Source: JAWLFI01 sp964627995 (GTDB taxonomy: Bacteria; Bacteroidota; Bacteroidia; Chitinophagales; Saprospiraceae). Taken from it: DNA of 64,000 nucleotides. The notes beneath the pieces were generated by a model that saw nothing but the letters and a program-made list of their open reading frames with translations, was not told where the DNA came from and made no database searches. Positions within the stretch are counted from its first letter, which is position 1; each line of letters opens with the position of its first letter. Below are positions 11,101-19,158 of this stretch, piece after piece. The position numbers and the translations under genes were made by a program. Location of the stretch: assembly GCA_964627995.1 (NCBI GenBank), contig CAZVLN010000001.1:1-64000 (forward strand), in the 5' to 3' direction.

Positions 11101-11560
11101 GACAGCATCTTTGATACATTAAGTTATACCCTCCGGGCCGACGTGGGAGATTTATAGTGTCTTTATAAAGCGCAGTTTCTACACAAAGCCCTGCTGAAAA
11201 ATCCTTGCATGGATCTGTTTCTACTCTTTCAAGCGTATCAGTTTCGCTTAGGTAAAATAAAAAGCGACCTCCATTAGCAAAATTCGGAAGTTGTCCAAAG
11301 TCACCATCATATACCCATACTGCAGCAGGGTTATCAAAAACAGCCTCCTCGTTTGCATTCGCGCAATCTCGTCGAACGCGCAAAGACACTTCATACCGAT
11401 CATTCCCCAGGCATCTATAGGAAAGCTCTCCACCAACAATGTGGGTAGCGTTAGCTGAGGGTGAAGTGATAAGGAAAAGGAAGAAACTCAAAATGATTGA
11501 AAGTTTTGAAATCCTCCAAAGCGCTTGGCTATTCATCACAATAAATTTTAATGTCTTCAT
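8138..11560 (-). CDS. Giant PKD-repeat surface protein with type B (gliding-type) T9SS sorting domain
   Basis: About 1140 aa. I start it at the ATG at 11560 (MKTLKFIVMNSQ), 4 nt after the upstream stop and behind an A/T-rich ribosome-binding region; the reading frame also allows 11584, which would overlap the upstream gene. A signal peptide ends in PSANA, followed by ATHIVGGELSYRCLGN, the same N-terminal domain as the 4501-8040 protein. Many Ig/PKD modules follow, including a clear one with WDFGDG and SPGMYTVTL. The last 90 residues, FLPNAFSPNGDGNNDVL then IYNRWGEKVF and WDGTFNGKEV, are the gliding-motility-associated (type B) sorting domain, which usually needs a partner PorP/SprF protein; one is encoded two genes upstream. 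Confidence 0.9.
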   Translation of the reverse strand: MKTLKFIVMNSQALWRISKLSIILSFFLFLITSPSANATHIVGGELSYRCLGNDRYEVSLRVRRDCANANEEAVFDNPAAVWVYDGDFGQLPNFANGGRFLFYLSETDTLERVETDPCKDFSAGLCVETALYKDTINLPRRPGGYNLMYQRCCRNSIINNIQNPLETGSSYILKISEVALETCSSSPQLTDFPPQSTCLNEAFAFDQSAEVNGDDSLVYSLFTPYQGATIDDPNPDVTGIIPGFPNRVQWLTPTYDEAYMFGNQSDPLRIDPETGLLTGLPQIQGTFLIGIQVRQYRSGVLISSVVRDFQITVGDCGGLPEADFEPSDVFCEGLEVTFDNLSQNAAFNTWFFDLNDPTIQSDEFEPTYIYPDTGTYEVMLVVSNDSVCFDTIQKQLILRESDLNIDFDVSLSECLDSFVINFTDLSADSLGGIGDREWQIETLDSTYIFSEANPQLVLNEEQEIEVRLIVNPANGCPGDTLTQVYDLNFIDLDVIGDSISICLGESTSLLNDFDADLSYIWSPNVFLSPNNMVANPTAKPDSSLSYFVTATDGLCIAEDSVYIEVRSGDIEIIDLSDDDCDKDRRLTVRGIQVDSIRWSDDSNFTNILGTEDTLVISIEESTQIFVDVFNDSLNCPIVDSIQLEYNGIDVSYPDTLELCIGDTVSFTLRNLNLGDTLSVEWMDNPIIIGGQNDATVILFKERLEDDQLIFTAVNQFGCELTDTLYVKAIEGKESDFEVIRECGSLTVDFVNLQDGDMWMWDFGDGNMSDENSPRHTYESPGMYTVTLTFTGACMSSTSKTINVNLIETDFPSDLEVCPGQSVFLNPNGDTTYTYMWSPSGPLDDANAANPLATVNETTTFIVTISEPSDTCTIQDTITVTVIDPFDISVSDPLICAGDTVRLTANSLNPELDLNYSWTPTEFILTDPNQASVLVSVDETTTFSVTGVDSFGCEVTKTITVNVEMLGPNVVATATPQTINFGDDSQLNVEGGSNNWTYSWEPSEFLDNPDIRDPLATPRDTTVFTVTITTENGCVFERTVRVNVDRPACEPPFVFLPNAFSPNGDGNNDVLFVRGEFVEQVELIIYNRWGEKVFQTLDQSIGWDGTFNGKEVEPGVFGYYLFVTCEGGGEHQQQGSINLIR

Positions 11561-11564
11561 AATT

Positions 11565-14027
11565 TTATTCTCTGTCCACCCCAATTATCTCAACTCGTCG
11601 CTCTTTTGAGGCGTTCACGCTGAAAATTGAGTTTCGCTTATCTTCTAAATCACTAGTAACGTCTTCAGGAGATTCTAACTCACCAAATGACCGTTCTCGC
11701 ACATTCAACTGACCCGACTGAATATAAGGCTTTAATGCCCCATCGTCATATCGCATTAATTCGTTTTTAACACTATTTACACGTCGGTACCCTAAATTAT
11801 AATTATAGGAAGCTAGATACCTTGGAGAAGTATAACCCTTCAAGTAAATGTTTACCGGCAATCCTTTCTTCAAGTCAGATTCCAAAACACTCAAAAATCG
11901 CTCTAAATCTTTACCTCCCTTGAGTACTTCCGTTTCAAAGAAACGCTCTACTTCTCGTAAGGCTTCATCAGCCAGTTCACCCTCTAAAGGATCACTAAAC
12001 TCTTTCTTGTAGGTTGACTTGTCCTGATAATAAGGTTGAAAGGTTTGGCTGTACATCCGATTTGTGGAACGAGACCAACTTTTGGGATTCGGATAGTCGT
12101 TATCAAAATATAATACGAGTGGAAGAAAATCATCCAAATCACCTAATGGTAGATAGATTCGTTTGATCATCTGCTCTCCTACTGGATGATTTGCCGGATC
12201 AACGATGACAGACTGAGATTTAAAACCTTTTCGATTCGCTATAACTCGGTATTTTTTATCATACCTCAAATCAAACTCAAAGTCATTTCCATCTAAGTTG
12301 ATATATTTTGAAATAAGCTCATCAGTATCATAATCATAAACAGATACTTCTGCACCTAAAATAGGCAGAGAATCTACTCCATCATAAACTAGAGCAAGTA
12401 AGTCTAACTTTGCAGGCTTTAAGAATATTTTCTTAACGATATCGGCTGTATCCTTAAATTTACGCGTCGTAAACTTCACAGTATCAGGGAAATACCCAGC
12501 TCTAGATATGACCACTGTATAGTCCTTATTATATTTTAATGGAAAATTTTGGGCAGCCAATTTTTCACTCTGTTTCGTTATTCTAGAATCATTATTGCTG
12601 ACATTAATAAGCTCCACTTTTGCTCCTTTGAGTGAATCCATTGTCATGGCATCAAAGGTTTGTACGATTAGTCTTGAATTCAAATCAGGGATTTGCGTCA
12701 GGTAGACATCATAACAACAGGCCTCATGAGCGTAATCTAAGAACATAGAGCCCGGCCGATTCGAAGACAAATAAGCATATTGGTCTGGGCCATCCAACAT
12801 ATAAAAATAAACATCGTGGTAAGAGGTATTGATGGGATACCCAATATTTTGAGGGGAAGACCACTGACCTTGGTTATTTTGTTGTGTACTGTAGACATCA
12901 AATCCACCAAAACCTAAATATCCTTCAGAGCTGAAATATAAAGTATGAGTTTCAAAGTGATATTGAGGAGAAAGCTCATCTTCCACGGAGTTTACCTCTT
13001 CAAGATTAATGGGATCTCCAAATTTGCCGTCAGGCATCACTTCAGTCATCCAAATATCCATCTTGCCTTTGCCTCCCGGCCGATTGGAAGAAAAGTATAA
13101 AACCTCATTATCTGTTCCATTCATTTTCCCTACGGAAGGATGAGTAACAGTCGTTGTATCCGAGTTAATACCCTCAGGAAGAGCTTGCGCTTCACCCCAG
13201 GCGGTATCCTGCCAGTCTCGATAATATAAATCACATTGGATTTCATCGCCCGTTAGGTATTCGCAAAGCGTGTAATAGATGCGATTTCCATCTTGAGAAA
13301 ACGCAGTGTGAGCCGTAATCGTAGAATCACTGTTAATCCCCTCAAGCACTACTCCTTCACTTCCATCTTCCGAGACTAAAATCTTAGAGATAGGTTTCGG
13401 AGGATAAGAGTCATCCTCTTCATTTTCAAATCGTAAACTGGAGTAATAAATGGTATCACCTCTTGCATAGACTCCAAACTCAGAAGAAGGCGTGTTAATA
13501 TTTTCAGACATGTGCTCAATGTATGGGCTATCCGGCAAATATTCCATATAATCCATTGCCCAAGCATTAGCTTTCATTTCTTTTTTCGCGCGGCGCGTCA
13601 AATAAGGGTTTTCCATATCTCTCTCGCTAATGTAAAGGCGAAACAATTGAGTTGAAAAAATATAATCGCCTAAACGCTGGCGCATCATGGCTCTCCAGAA
13701 CGTAGCCTCTGGATATTCTCCATCAGACTCTTTTTCAATTACAGCTGCATACAAACTGTCTGCCAGGCGATAGGACTCATAATTGCGAGCAGAGGTGGCA
13801 AAATCATAAGCGATGTCAATATCGGAAGTGTCAAACTGGTAAGCATTTGAAAAATACTCTACAGCGGCCGAATGGTTCTTAGTTTCCATGGCCTTGTAGG
13901 CCTCATCTAGATACTGAGACTTTGTCTGACCCGAAACTATTGCTAAACCCATAAAGAGGAACATAGTTATGGATCCCAATAGACGAACAGATGATAAACC
14001 TAAAGAATGCATTAAAATATGGGACAT
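11565..14027 (-). CDS. PorE-like OmpA-family envelope protein (TPR, PD40 propeller, regulatory-like domain, OmpA)
   Basis: 820 aa. Order: signal peptide; TPR-like helices (about 35-160); WD40-like/PD40 propeller repeats (about 175-450) with FSQDGNRIYYT, YFSSNRPGGKGKMDIW and LYFSSEGYLGFGGFDVY; carboxypeptidase-regulatory-like beta domains (about 470-640); C-terminal OmpA-like domain (about 700-815) with YNYNLGYRRVNSVKNEL. This is the plan of PorE, the peptidoglycan-linked T9SS component of Porphyromonas. The frame starts at 14027, overlapping the PorP-like gene by 16 nt; the next ATG at 14012 forms a TAATG stop-start overlap and may be the true start (815 aa). Probably anchors the secretion machinery or cargo to the cell wall (inference). 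Confidence 0.85.
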   Translation of the reverse strand: MSHILMHSLGLSSVRLLGSITMFLFMGLAIVSGQTKSQYLDEAYKAMETKNHSAAVEYFSNAYQFDTSDIDIAYDFATSARNYESYRLADSLYAAVIEKESDGEYPEATFWRAMMRQRLGDYIFSTQLFRLYISERDMENPYLTRRAKKEMKANAWAMDYMEYLPDSPYIEHMSENINTPSSEFGVYARGDTIYYSSLRFENEEDDSYPPKPISKILVSEDGSEGVVLEGINSDSTITAHTAFSQDGNRIYYTLCEYLTGDEIQCDLYYRDWQDTAWGEAQALPEGINSDTTTVTHPSVGKMNGTDNEVLYFSSNRPGGKGKMDIWMTEVMPDGKFGDPINLEEVNSVEDELSPQYHFETHTLYFSSEGYLGFGGFDVYSTQQNNQGQWSSPQNIGYPINTSYHDVYFYMLDGPDQYAYLSSNRPGSMFLDYAHEACCYDVYLTQIPDLNSRLIVQTFDAMTMDSLKGAKVELINVSNNDSRITKQSEKLAAQNFPLKYNKDYTVVISRAGYFPDTVKFTTRKFKDTADIVKKIFLKPAKLDLLALVYDGVDSLPILGAEVSVYDYDTDELISKYINLDGNDFEFDLRYDKKYRVIANRKGFKSQSVIVDPANHPVGEQMIKRIYLPLGDLDDFLPLVLYFDNDYPNPKSWSRSTNRMYSQTFQPYYQDKSTYKKEFSDPLEGELADEALREVERFFETEVLKGGKDLERFLSVLESDLKKGLPVNIYLKGYTSPRYLASYNYNLGYRRVNSVKNELMRYDDGALKPYIQSGQLNVRERSFGELESPEDVTSDLEDKRNSIFSVNASKERRVEIIGVDRE

Positions 14028-15025
14028 GTCTTAAATGTATTAAGTGGCTTAACCTCGGTGATTAAAAATTGCAAGTGAACTTCCGGTCCACCAACTCGAC
14101 TGTTGGCTACACGAAATTCCGATAATGTAATATCGTAACTGAATGTTACATAAAGACGAGGAAACTGAAATCCAATTTTAGGAGCAATGGCGTCAAACTC
14201 TTCAGCCCCTAGCCTGGCAATAGCTCCAACATCTAATGCAAACTCTTTTCCTCTCTCTCGGTTGAGGTGCATACGCAAAACACCTCCGGGCACATATTGT
14301 GAAGCTCCTGCCTGAAATTGAGCCAAGCCCATGATCATCAGATCAAGTGCATTGGATAATTTTAAACTCGACTGAAGGTGAAAGCTGTATCTATTCGACA
14401 ATGGAAACCCCTCCTCATAGAATGAAGCATCTGTAGAAAATAGATTCATAAAACCTGCTCCAATGTCTATATTAGTTCTAGAACTTTTCTGCCATCGATA
14501 ATTTAAACCGACAGACCCGTTCATCAGTAGAAAATTCGTTTGCGGAAAATCCTCCCCTGTTGATAACATCGGATTGAACATGACCCCATCAAACTGATTA
14601 TCCCACTGTAAGTCGTTTTCACTAAATTGACGGTATGCTCCCCCAATTTGAAGACCGAGTGTTAAAAGGTTCTTGTCATTCAATAAATAAGTGTACGAAC
14701 CACTTCCTGCTAATTGAACTAAAGTTAATCGACTATCACCTGCCTGATCGTAATTCATTAGACCGCCAACAGAAAAGAAACCTTTTTTATCCCCTTTTCG
14801 ATAGATTTTCTGATCATAAGAGCCTGAGAAAGTGAGATAATCAACAGGCACTGAATACCACTGCTGTCTGAAGCTTCCGACAAATCGCTTGTCGCCATTA
14901 AAAATCCCCGTCAAGGCCGGATTTACATTAAGGTCGGACTGATAAAACTGGGTGTAATGGATATCTTGCGCCTGGGAAAATGAAACCACACACATCGTGA
15001 CAATTAAAATGTATAAGTGACGCAT
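14012..15025 (-). CDS. PorP/SprF-family T9SS outer-membrane protein
   Basis: 337 aa beta-barrel protein. A signal peptide (MRHLYILIVTMCVVSFSQA) is followed by the family hallmark QDIHYTQFYQSDLNVNPALTG and repeated amphipathic strands; the C-terminus is KTCPIF. PorP/SprF proteins sit in the outer membrane and are needed for surface export of particular type B cargo; the type B cargo two genes downstream is the obvious partner. First gene of the four-gene minus-strand cluster and overlapping the PorE-like gene, which indicates coupled translation. A weak TACTTTTA box lies upstream. A second paralogue is at 57427-58515. Confidence 0.9.
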   Translation of the reverse strand: MRHLYILIVTMCVVSFSQAQDIHYTQFYQSDLNVNPALTGIFNGDKRFVGSFRQQWYSVPVDYLTFSGSYDQKIYRKGDKKGFFSVGGLMNYDQAGDSRLTLVQLAGSGSYTYLLNDKNLLTLGLQIGGAYRQFSENDLQWDNQFDGVMFNPMLSTGEDFPQTNFLLMNGSVGLNYRWQKSSRTNIDIGAGFMNLFSTDASFYEEGFPLSNRYSFHLQSSLKLSNALDLMIMGLAQFQAGASQYVPGGVLRMHLNRERGKEFALDVGAIARLGAEEFDAIAPKIGFQFPRLYVTFSYDITLSEFRVANSRVGGPEVHLQFLITEVKPLNTFKTCPIF

Positions 15026-15221
15026 ATTGTTATTTTCTATTAACTTTCATTTCATAAAAGTACTAAAAATCTTAGATTTACTTAAGCTTGAATAGCATTA
15101 TATAACAAACTATATATTTCAGTATACGAAACGGGTTTTGCTCTATAAATCACGCTAAGTATCTTCGTTTTACTATTGTTCAATACTTTATCTGCAATTT
15201 CTATACCATTTTTAATACTTA

Positions 15222-16286
15222 CTACTCACTCAGCAGTTCAAATGTGACAGTTTTTAATGCCTTCAAGACCTGATTTTCCTGGTGAGAAGTCAAAATGTAG
15301 GATTCGGACTGTTCGTCTGAAAGGGCTTCCCCGACATTCTGTATTTTTGCAAATGGCACCTGATTGCTATGAAGCGCATCTGATAATTCTTTAAAGGTGA
15401 ATTTCCCGATAGAAGCTAACAACTCTTGTTTCAAGGCATCCCTGTCACGAACACGACCCGCATTGGTTGCCCACGCTTCTTTCACCTTAATATCCAAAAT
15501 CGTACATAGAGATATAAATTGCTTATCCGTTCCTACCGCCAAAATAAGTGGGATTTCATCCGCAGTATAAAATACATCGCCATACGGCGCGATGGAGGGG
15601 TGGGCAGCTCCCAAAGGTTTTGCAATATCCCCATTCATCAAATATGCGCTACCTTGATTGATCAGACCACTAAGCGCAGCCCCATATAAATCGACCTTGA
15701 TGCGGCGGCCTTTCCCATCCTGTATTCGTTGGAATAAGGCGGTTAGAATTCCGGCACGCAATTGATGTGCGGCCAGAACATCAATCATCGCCACAGGAAT
15801 TTTAGCAAAAGGTGCCTCTGGATGTCCTGTCATCGATAAATACCCTGTCTGAGCCTGAAGCAAGACATCGAATGCTCCCCGATTGGGATCTGATCGATAT
15901 CCAATCAACTCCGCCACTATAGCTCTTGGATTGCGAGCACGCAAGGTAGTAAAATCAACACCTAGCTTACTGGCCGTAGCCGGCTTGAAATTACTAATAA
16001 TAACATCTGCTTTATCCACCAGCTTCATGACTCTATTATAATCTTCTCCTGCACGCAAATCAGCCATTACTATATTTTTCTTATAATTCGCTGCGGCATA
16101 GTAAGATGATACAGAAGTAGAAGTGTCCTCGCTTTCCGTTCGCCAGTTTCGAGTTATATCGCCTCCCGTCCTGCTGTTTTCGATCTTAATGACCGTGGCT
16201 CCCATTTCACTAAACAGATTTCCCGCTAATGGACCCGCTAAAACAGCTGCAAATTCAAGGATTTTAAGGTCTTTAATCTTTTCCAT
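15222..16286 (-). CDS. CaiB/BaiF family (class III) CoA-transferase
   Basis: 354 aa. Class III CoA-transferases exchange CoA between carboxylic acids through an aspartyl-CoA intermediate. Seen: the N-terminal LKILEFAAVLAGPLAGNLFSEMGA CoA-binding signature (residues about 7-30), the NYKKN segment, and MIDVLAAHQ with Asp169 at the position of the catalytic aspartate of formyl-CoA transferase, followed by the expected GILTALFQRIQDGKGRRIKVDLY. It is somewhat shorter than the usual 380-430 aa. It stands alone, with no acyl-CoA ligase, dehydratase or racemase neighbour, so the substrate cannot be inferred. Confidence 0.88.
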   Translation of the reverse strand: MEKIKDLKILEFAAVLAGPLAGNLFSEMGATVIKIENSRTGGDITRNWRTESEDTSTSVSSYYAAANYKKNIVMADLRAGEDYNRVMKLVDKADVIISNFKPATASKLGVDFTTLRARNPRAIVAELIGYRSDPNRGAFDVLLQAQTGYLSMTGHPEAPFAKIPVAMIDVLAAHQLRAGILTALFQRIQDGKGRRIKVDLYGAALSGLINQGSAYLMNGDIAKPLGAAHPSIAPYGDVFYTADEIPLILAVGTDKQFISLCTILDIKVKEAWATNAGRVRDRDALKQELLASIGKFTFKELSDALHSNQVPFAKIQNVGEALSDEQSESYILTSHQENQVLKALKTVTFELLSE

Positions 16287-16385
16287 AGGCTGTCACTGAT
16301 TTTAAATTCATCCCCTTTTGCATCAATGTACAAATATATTTGAGCATATTTTTTACTTATTGTATATTTCAGAGAAACCAAAGTC

Positions 16386-17906
16386 ATGAACATATACCCG
16401 GCAGATAAGATCCAGGAATGGGATCAGTTCACAATGGAACACGAGCCCATTTCATCCCTCGATTTAATGGAGCGAGCCTCCACTGTTTTTACGGAATGGT
16501 TCTGCCTCCATGTTCCTCCCTCACAGACAGTAACTGTGGTCTGCGGTCCGGGCAATAATGGAGGTGACGGTCTTGCAGTTGCCAGACTATTAAATAAAAA
16601 AGGCTACTCCAGTAACGTTTTACTCTGCCAAATTGCATCCCCATCTGAAGACTACCACGCACAATTGAAAAAACTGCCCTCGGATATCCCAAAAACCCAA
16701 TTGCACGAGAATGACCCCCTACCCGACTTCGACTCCCAGGAAATCATCATCGATGCAATCTTTGGTAGCGGCCTGAGTCGGCCTGTAACTGGTTATTGGG
16801 GCCAACTTGTCAACGCGATGAACGCGTCTCAAAACATTTTCGCCATCGATATTCCCAGCGGGATATTTAGCACGCCTCAAGCCCATGAAAGTGCTGTCAA
16901 GGCATGTAGAACCTTGAGTTTTCAAACCGTCAAACTCAGTTTTTTGTGCCCGGAATATGAGGCGTTCATCGGAGACTGGACAGTAAAGAGCATTGGCCTT
17001 CATCCAGACTATCCGGCCAAAACGCAATCTACTGACCATTATACTGAGCTTTCTGATATCCATCCACTCCTTCGGCATAGATCCACATTTTCCCATAAAG
17101 GCGATTATGGTCACGGTTTATTATACGCTGGCTCCGGAGGTATGATTGGAGCCTCCATCTTAAGTGGTCGCGCGGCCTTACATGCAGGTCTGGGCTTACT
17201 AAGTATGCACGCCATTCAAGACGCCTACCCTATTCTACAGGGGCAGATTCCCGAAGCTATGATTCATTTGGATCCCAATTCCAAAAAGATCACGCGCCTA
17301 CATCCACAAAGTCACAAATTTCAGGCTATTGCTATAGGGCCCGGAATAGGAACAGATGAGGAAACTGTAAATATTGTAACTGACCTCCTAAAAGAGACAA
17401 ACGTCCCACTCATTCTAGACGCAGACGCATTGAATATTATCGCTAGCCACGACCTGCTCGACCATATTCCAAAAGATACTATTCTTACCCCTCACCCCGG
17501 AGAGTTTGATCGCTTATTTGGAAAGCATACATCACACTGCGAGCGAATCAAAACAGCTTCCCAACAGACTCAAAATCTTCAATGCACTATAATTCTTAAG
17601 GGTGCCCATACGCTTATTGCAGCGCCGGATGGCAATCGATATTTTAATAGTACCGGAAATCCGGGTATGGCAACCGGCGGCACAGGTGATACCTTAACAG
17701 GGATTTTACTGGGACTGCGCGCTCAGGGTTACTCCTCCATAAATACAGCTAAAATTGGTGTTTTTGTCCACGGATACGCCGGAGATTTAGCTCTTCGTGA
17801 AAGTGCTGTGGAAAGTGTGTTGCCCACCCATATCATTAAACATTTAGGTCTTGCCTTTCAAGAGATACGCAATGGGCCATCAGGGCGATCATCCAGCCCC
17901 AAATAG
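16386..17906 (+). CDS. nnr: Bifunctional NAD(P)H-hydrate epimerase / ADP-dependent dehydratase
   Basis: Repairs hydrated NADH/NADPH. The 506 aa protein fuses a YjeF-N epimerase domain (about 1-215; VVCGPGNNGGDGLAVARLL) to a ribokinase-like dehydratase domain (about 225-495; HKGDYGHGLLYAGSGGMIGA, LTPHPGEFDRLFG, MATGGTGDTLTGILLGLRAQG). Start ATG at 16386; 99 nt separate it from the divergent CoA-transferase. Odd point: the last codons (GPSGRSSSPK) lie inside the left end of a structured intergenic element beginning at 17882, so the element either inserted into the 3' end of the gene or the tail evolved to overlap it. Catalytic motifs are all upstream and intact. Confidence 0.95.
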   Translation: MNIYPADKIQEWDQFTMEHEPISSLDLMERASTVFTEWFCLHVPPSQTVTVVCGPGNNGGDGLAVARLLNKKGYSSNVLLCQIASPSEDYHAQLKKLPSDIPKTQLHENDPLPDFDSQEIIIDAIFGSGLSRPVTGYWGQLVNAMNASQNIFAIDIPSGIFSTPQAHESAVKACRTLSFQTVKLSFLCPEYEAFIGDWTVKSIGLHPDYPAKTQSTDHYTELSDIHPLLRHRSTFSHKGDYGHGLLYAGSGGMIGASILSGRAALHAGLGLLSMHAIQDAYPILQGQIPEAMIHLDPNSKKITRLHPQSHKFQAIAIGPGIGTDEETVNIVTDLLKETNVPLILDADALNIIASHDLLDHIPKDTILTPHPGEFDRLFGKHTSHCERIKTASQQTQNLQCTIILKGAHTLIAAPDGNRYFNSTGNPGMATGGTGDTLTGILLGLRAQGYSSINTAKIGVFVHGYAGDLALRESAVESVLPTHIIKHLGLAFQEIRNGPSGRSSSPK

Positions 17907-18102
17907 ATCCTATACTATGCTCAATTAAGACAAAGGGGCTGGATGCGCTACGCTTCAGGGCTCGCTCAGTTGCCCCGGACACCGCCATCGCCGTCTGCGA
18001 TGGCTTGTCCGCTTCGCTCGGCCCTCTCATGGGGCACAAAGTGTGCCCCATGGAGGTCTCACAGCGGCACCCGCTGTGACCCTTGCGCATCGCTATCGCA
18101 AA
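17882..18102 (+). repeat. Structured intergenic element, copy A (221 bp, five hairpins)
   Basis: Order: AGGGCGATC box; long-range stem ATCCAGCCCC (17891-17900) with GGGGCTGGAT (17935-17944) around a 34-nt A/T-rich loop; linker GCGCTACGCTTCAGGGCTCG then CTCAGT; stem CGGACA plus GCCATCGC (17976-17991) with GCGATGGC plus TGTCCG (17997-18011); spacer GCTTCGCTCGGCCC; stem CATGGGGCACA/TGTGCCCCATG (18028-18038/18042-18052); GGTCT; stem CACAGCGG/CCGCTGTG (18060-18067/18071-18078); ACC; terminal TTGCG/CGCAA hairpin ending CGCAAA. Copy B at 45882-46121 has the same order with different stem sequences. Lies between nnr and the sirtuin gene and overlaps the nnr stop. The rest of this spacer (18103-18319) is A/T-rich; I see only a small GATGATA/TATCATC inverted repeat ahead of the sirtuin gene. 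Confidence 0.75.
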
Positions 18103-18319
18103 GAGAAAGCACCTTTGCCTAATATGAGCATTTGTGCAATATTATCGACGGTTTTGTCTGCACTTTACATCCCTATAATATTCTATAGACTAAGTAAAAC
18201 GAAAAAAAGTCTACCCATAATTTCTACGTTAAAAAACACGAGCTCCTGGATAAAATAGAATGATCCTATGATGATATAAAGATTTTTTATCATCTTTAAG
18301 CATACAACGGGAATTAAGA

Positions 18320-19015
18320 ATGAAATTGATCGTCTTTACAGGAGCAGGTATGTCAGCAGAAAGCGGAATATCTACATTTAGAGATAGTGGCGGACTCTGG
18401 GAGCGCTATGAAATTTCTGAGGTAGCTACACCGGAAGCATGGAAGAAAGACAAAGAAAAGGTGTTGGACTTTTACAATCAGCGACGCCGCCAGCTTTTGG
18501 ATTGCGATCCCAACCCGGGACACCACCATTTAGTAGAAGCCGAAAAGTCGTATGACATTCATATCATCACGCAAAATATAGATGACCTGCACGAAAGAGC
18601 AGGCAGCTCGGAGGTGTTGCACCTCCATGGAGAATTGCTGAAAGCGCAAAGCTCAAAATATCCCGATCTGGTGTATCCCTGGAAAAAGGATATTAATATG
18701 GGAGATACCTGCGATAATGATACGCAACTTCGCCCCCATGTAGTTTGGTTTGGGGAGTCTGTACCAAATATTCCGGTAGCTGCCGCTTTAATTCAACATG
18801 CGGATGGAATGTTAATCGTGGGCACTTCTTTACAGGTGTATCCGGCTGCTGGCCTACTAGAGCTTTTACCGGATGATAAACCAGTAGCATATGTCGACCC
18901 CAACCCTCAAATCTCCTACGAACTCAGTTTGCGAGACGAGAAAAAAATTATTTCTAAGCCGGCTTCGGAGGGTATTCCTGAGGCTTTAGATTGGATAAAA
19001 AAATACGAAGATTGA
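18320..19015 (+). CDS. cobB: NAD-dependent protein deacylase (sirtuin, class III-like, no zinc ribbon)
   Basis: 231 aa Sir2-family enzyme that removes acyl groups from lysines using NAD+. NAD site GAGMSAESGISTFRDSGGLW is near the N-terminus, then ITQNIDDLHERAGS, catalytic histidine in LHLHGEL, and IVGTSLQVYPA. The FYNQRRR segment supplies the Tyr-x-x-Arg pair typical of class III sirtuins that prefer succinyl/malonyl lysine. The region that normally holds four zinc cysteines (residues about 98-140) has one, so this is a zinc-less form, which I recall as common in Bacteroidota. Bracketed by copies A and D of the structured element, in opposite orientation. Confidence 0.92.
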   Translation: MKLIVFTGAGMSAESGISTFRDSGGLWERYEISEVATPEAWKKDKEKVLDFYNQRRRQLLDCDPNPGHHHLVEAEKSYDIHIITQNIDDLHERAGSSEVLHLHGELLKAQSSKYPDLVYPWKKDINMGDTCDNDTQLRPHVVWFGESVPNIPVAAALIQHADGMLIVGTSLQVYPAAGLLELLPDDKPVAYVDPNPQISYELSLRDEKKIISKPASEGIPEALDWIKKYED

Positions 19016-19158
19016 GGTGCCTTATGCACGATGAAATAGTAAATTATATTTTTTTAGCCAGAAATAAGTCACAAAAGAAACAGCAATTCGTTTAATTCTG
19101 CTAAAAATTTGATTTGAATGCCCCTCTCTCATATTTTAAAAACGAAAATAGATTGAGT

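Noticed and set aside
17882..18102. Element hairpins read as insertion-sequence terminal inverted repeats
   Set aside because: The arms enclose only about 35-40 nt, no transposase frame exists in any copy, and stems differ between copies, unlike IS ends.
18124..18258. Frame of about 45 codons (MSICAILSTVLSALYIP...) with a hydrophobic stretch next to structured element A
   Set aside because: Low-complexity A/T-rich sequence, no convincing ribosome-binding region, no recognisable motif; the longer frame around it runs through the hairpins of element A.
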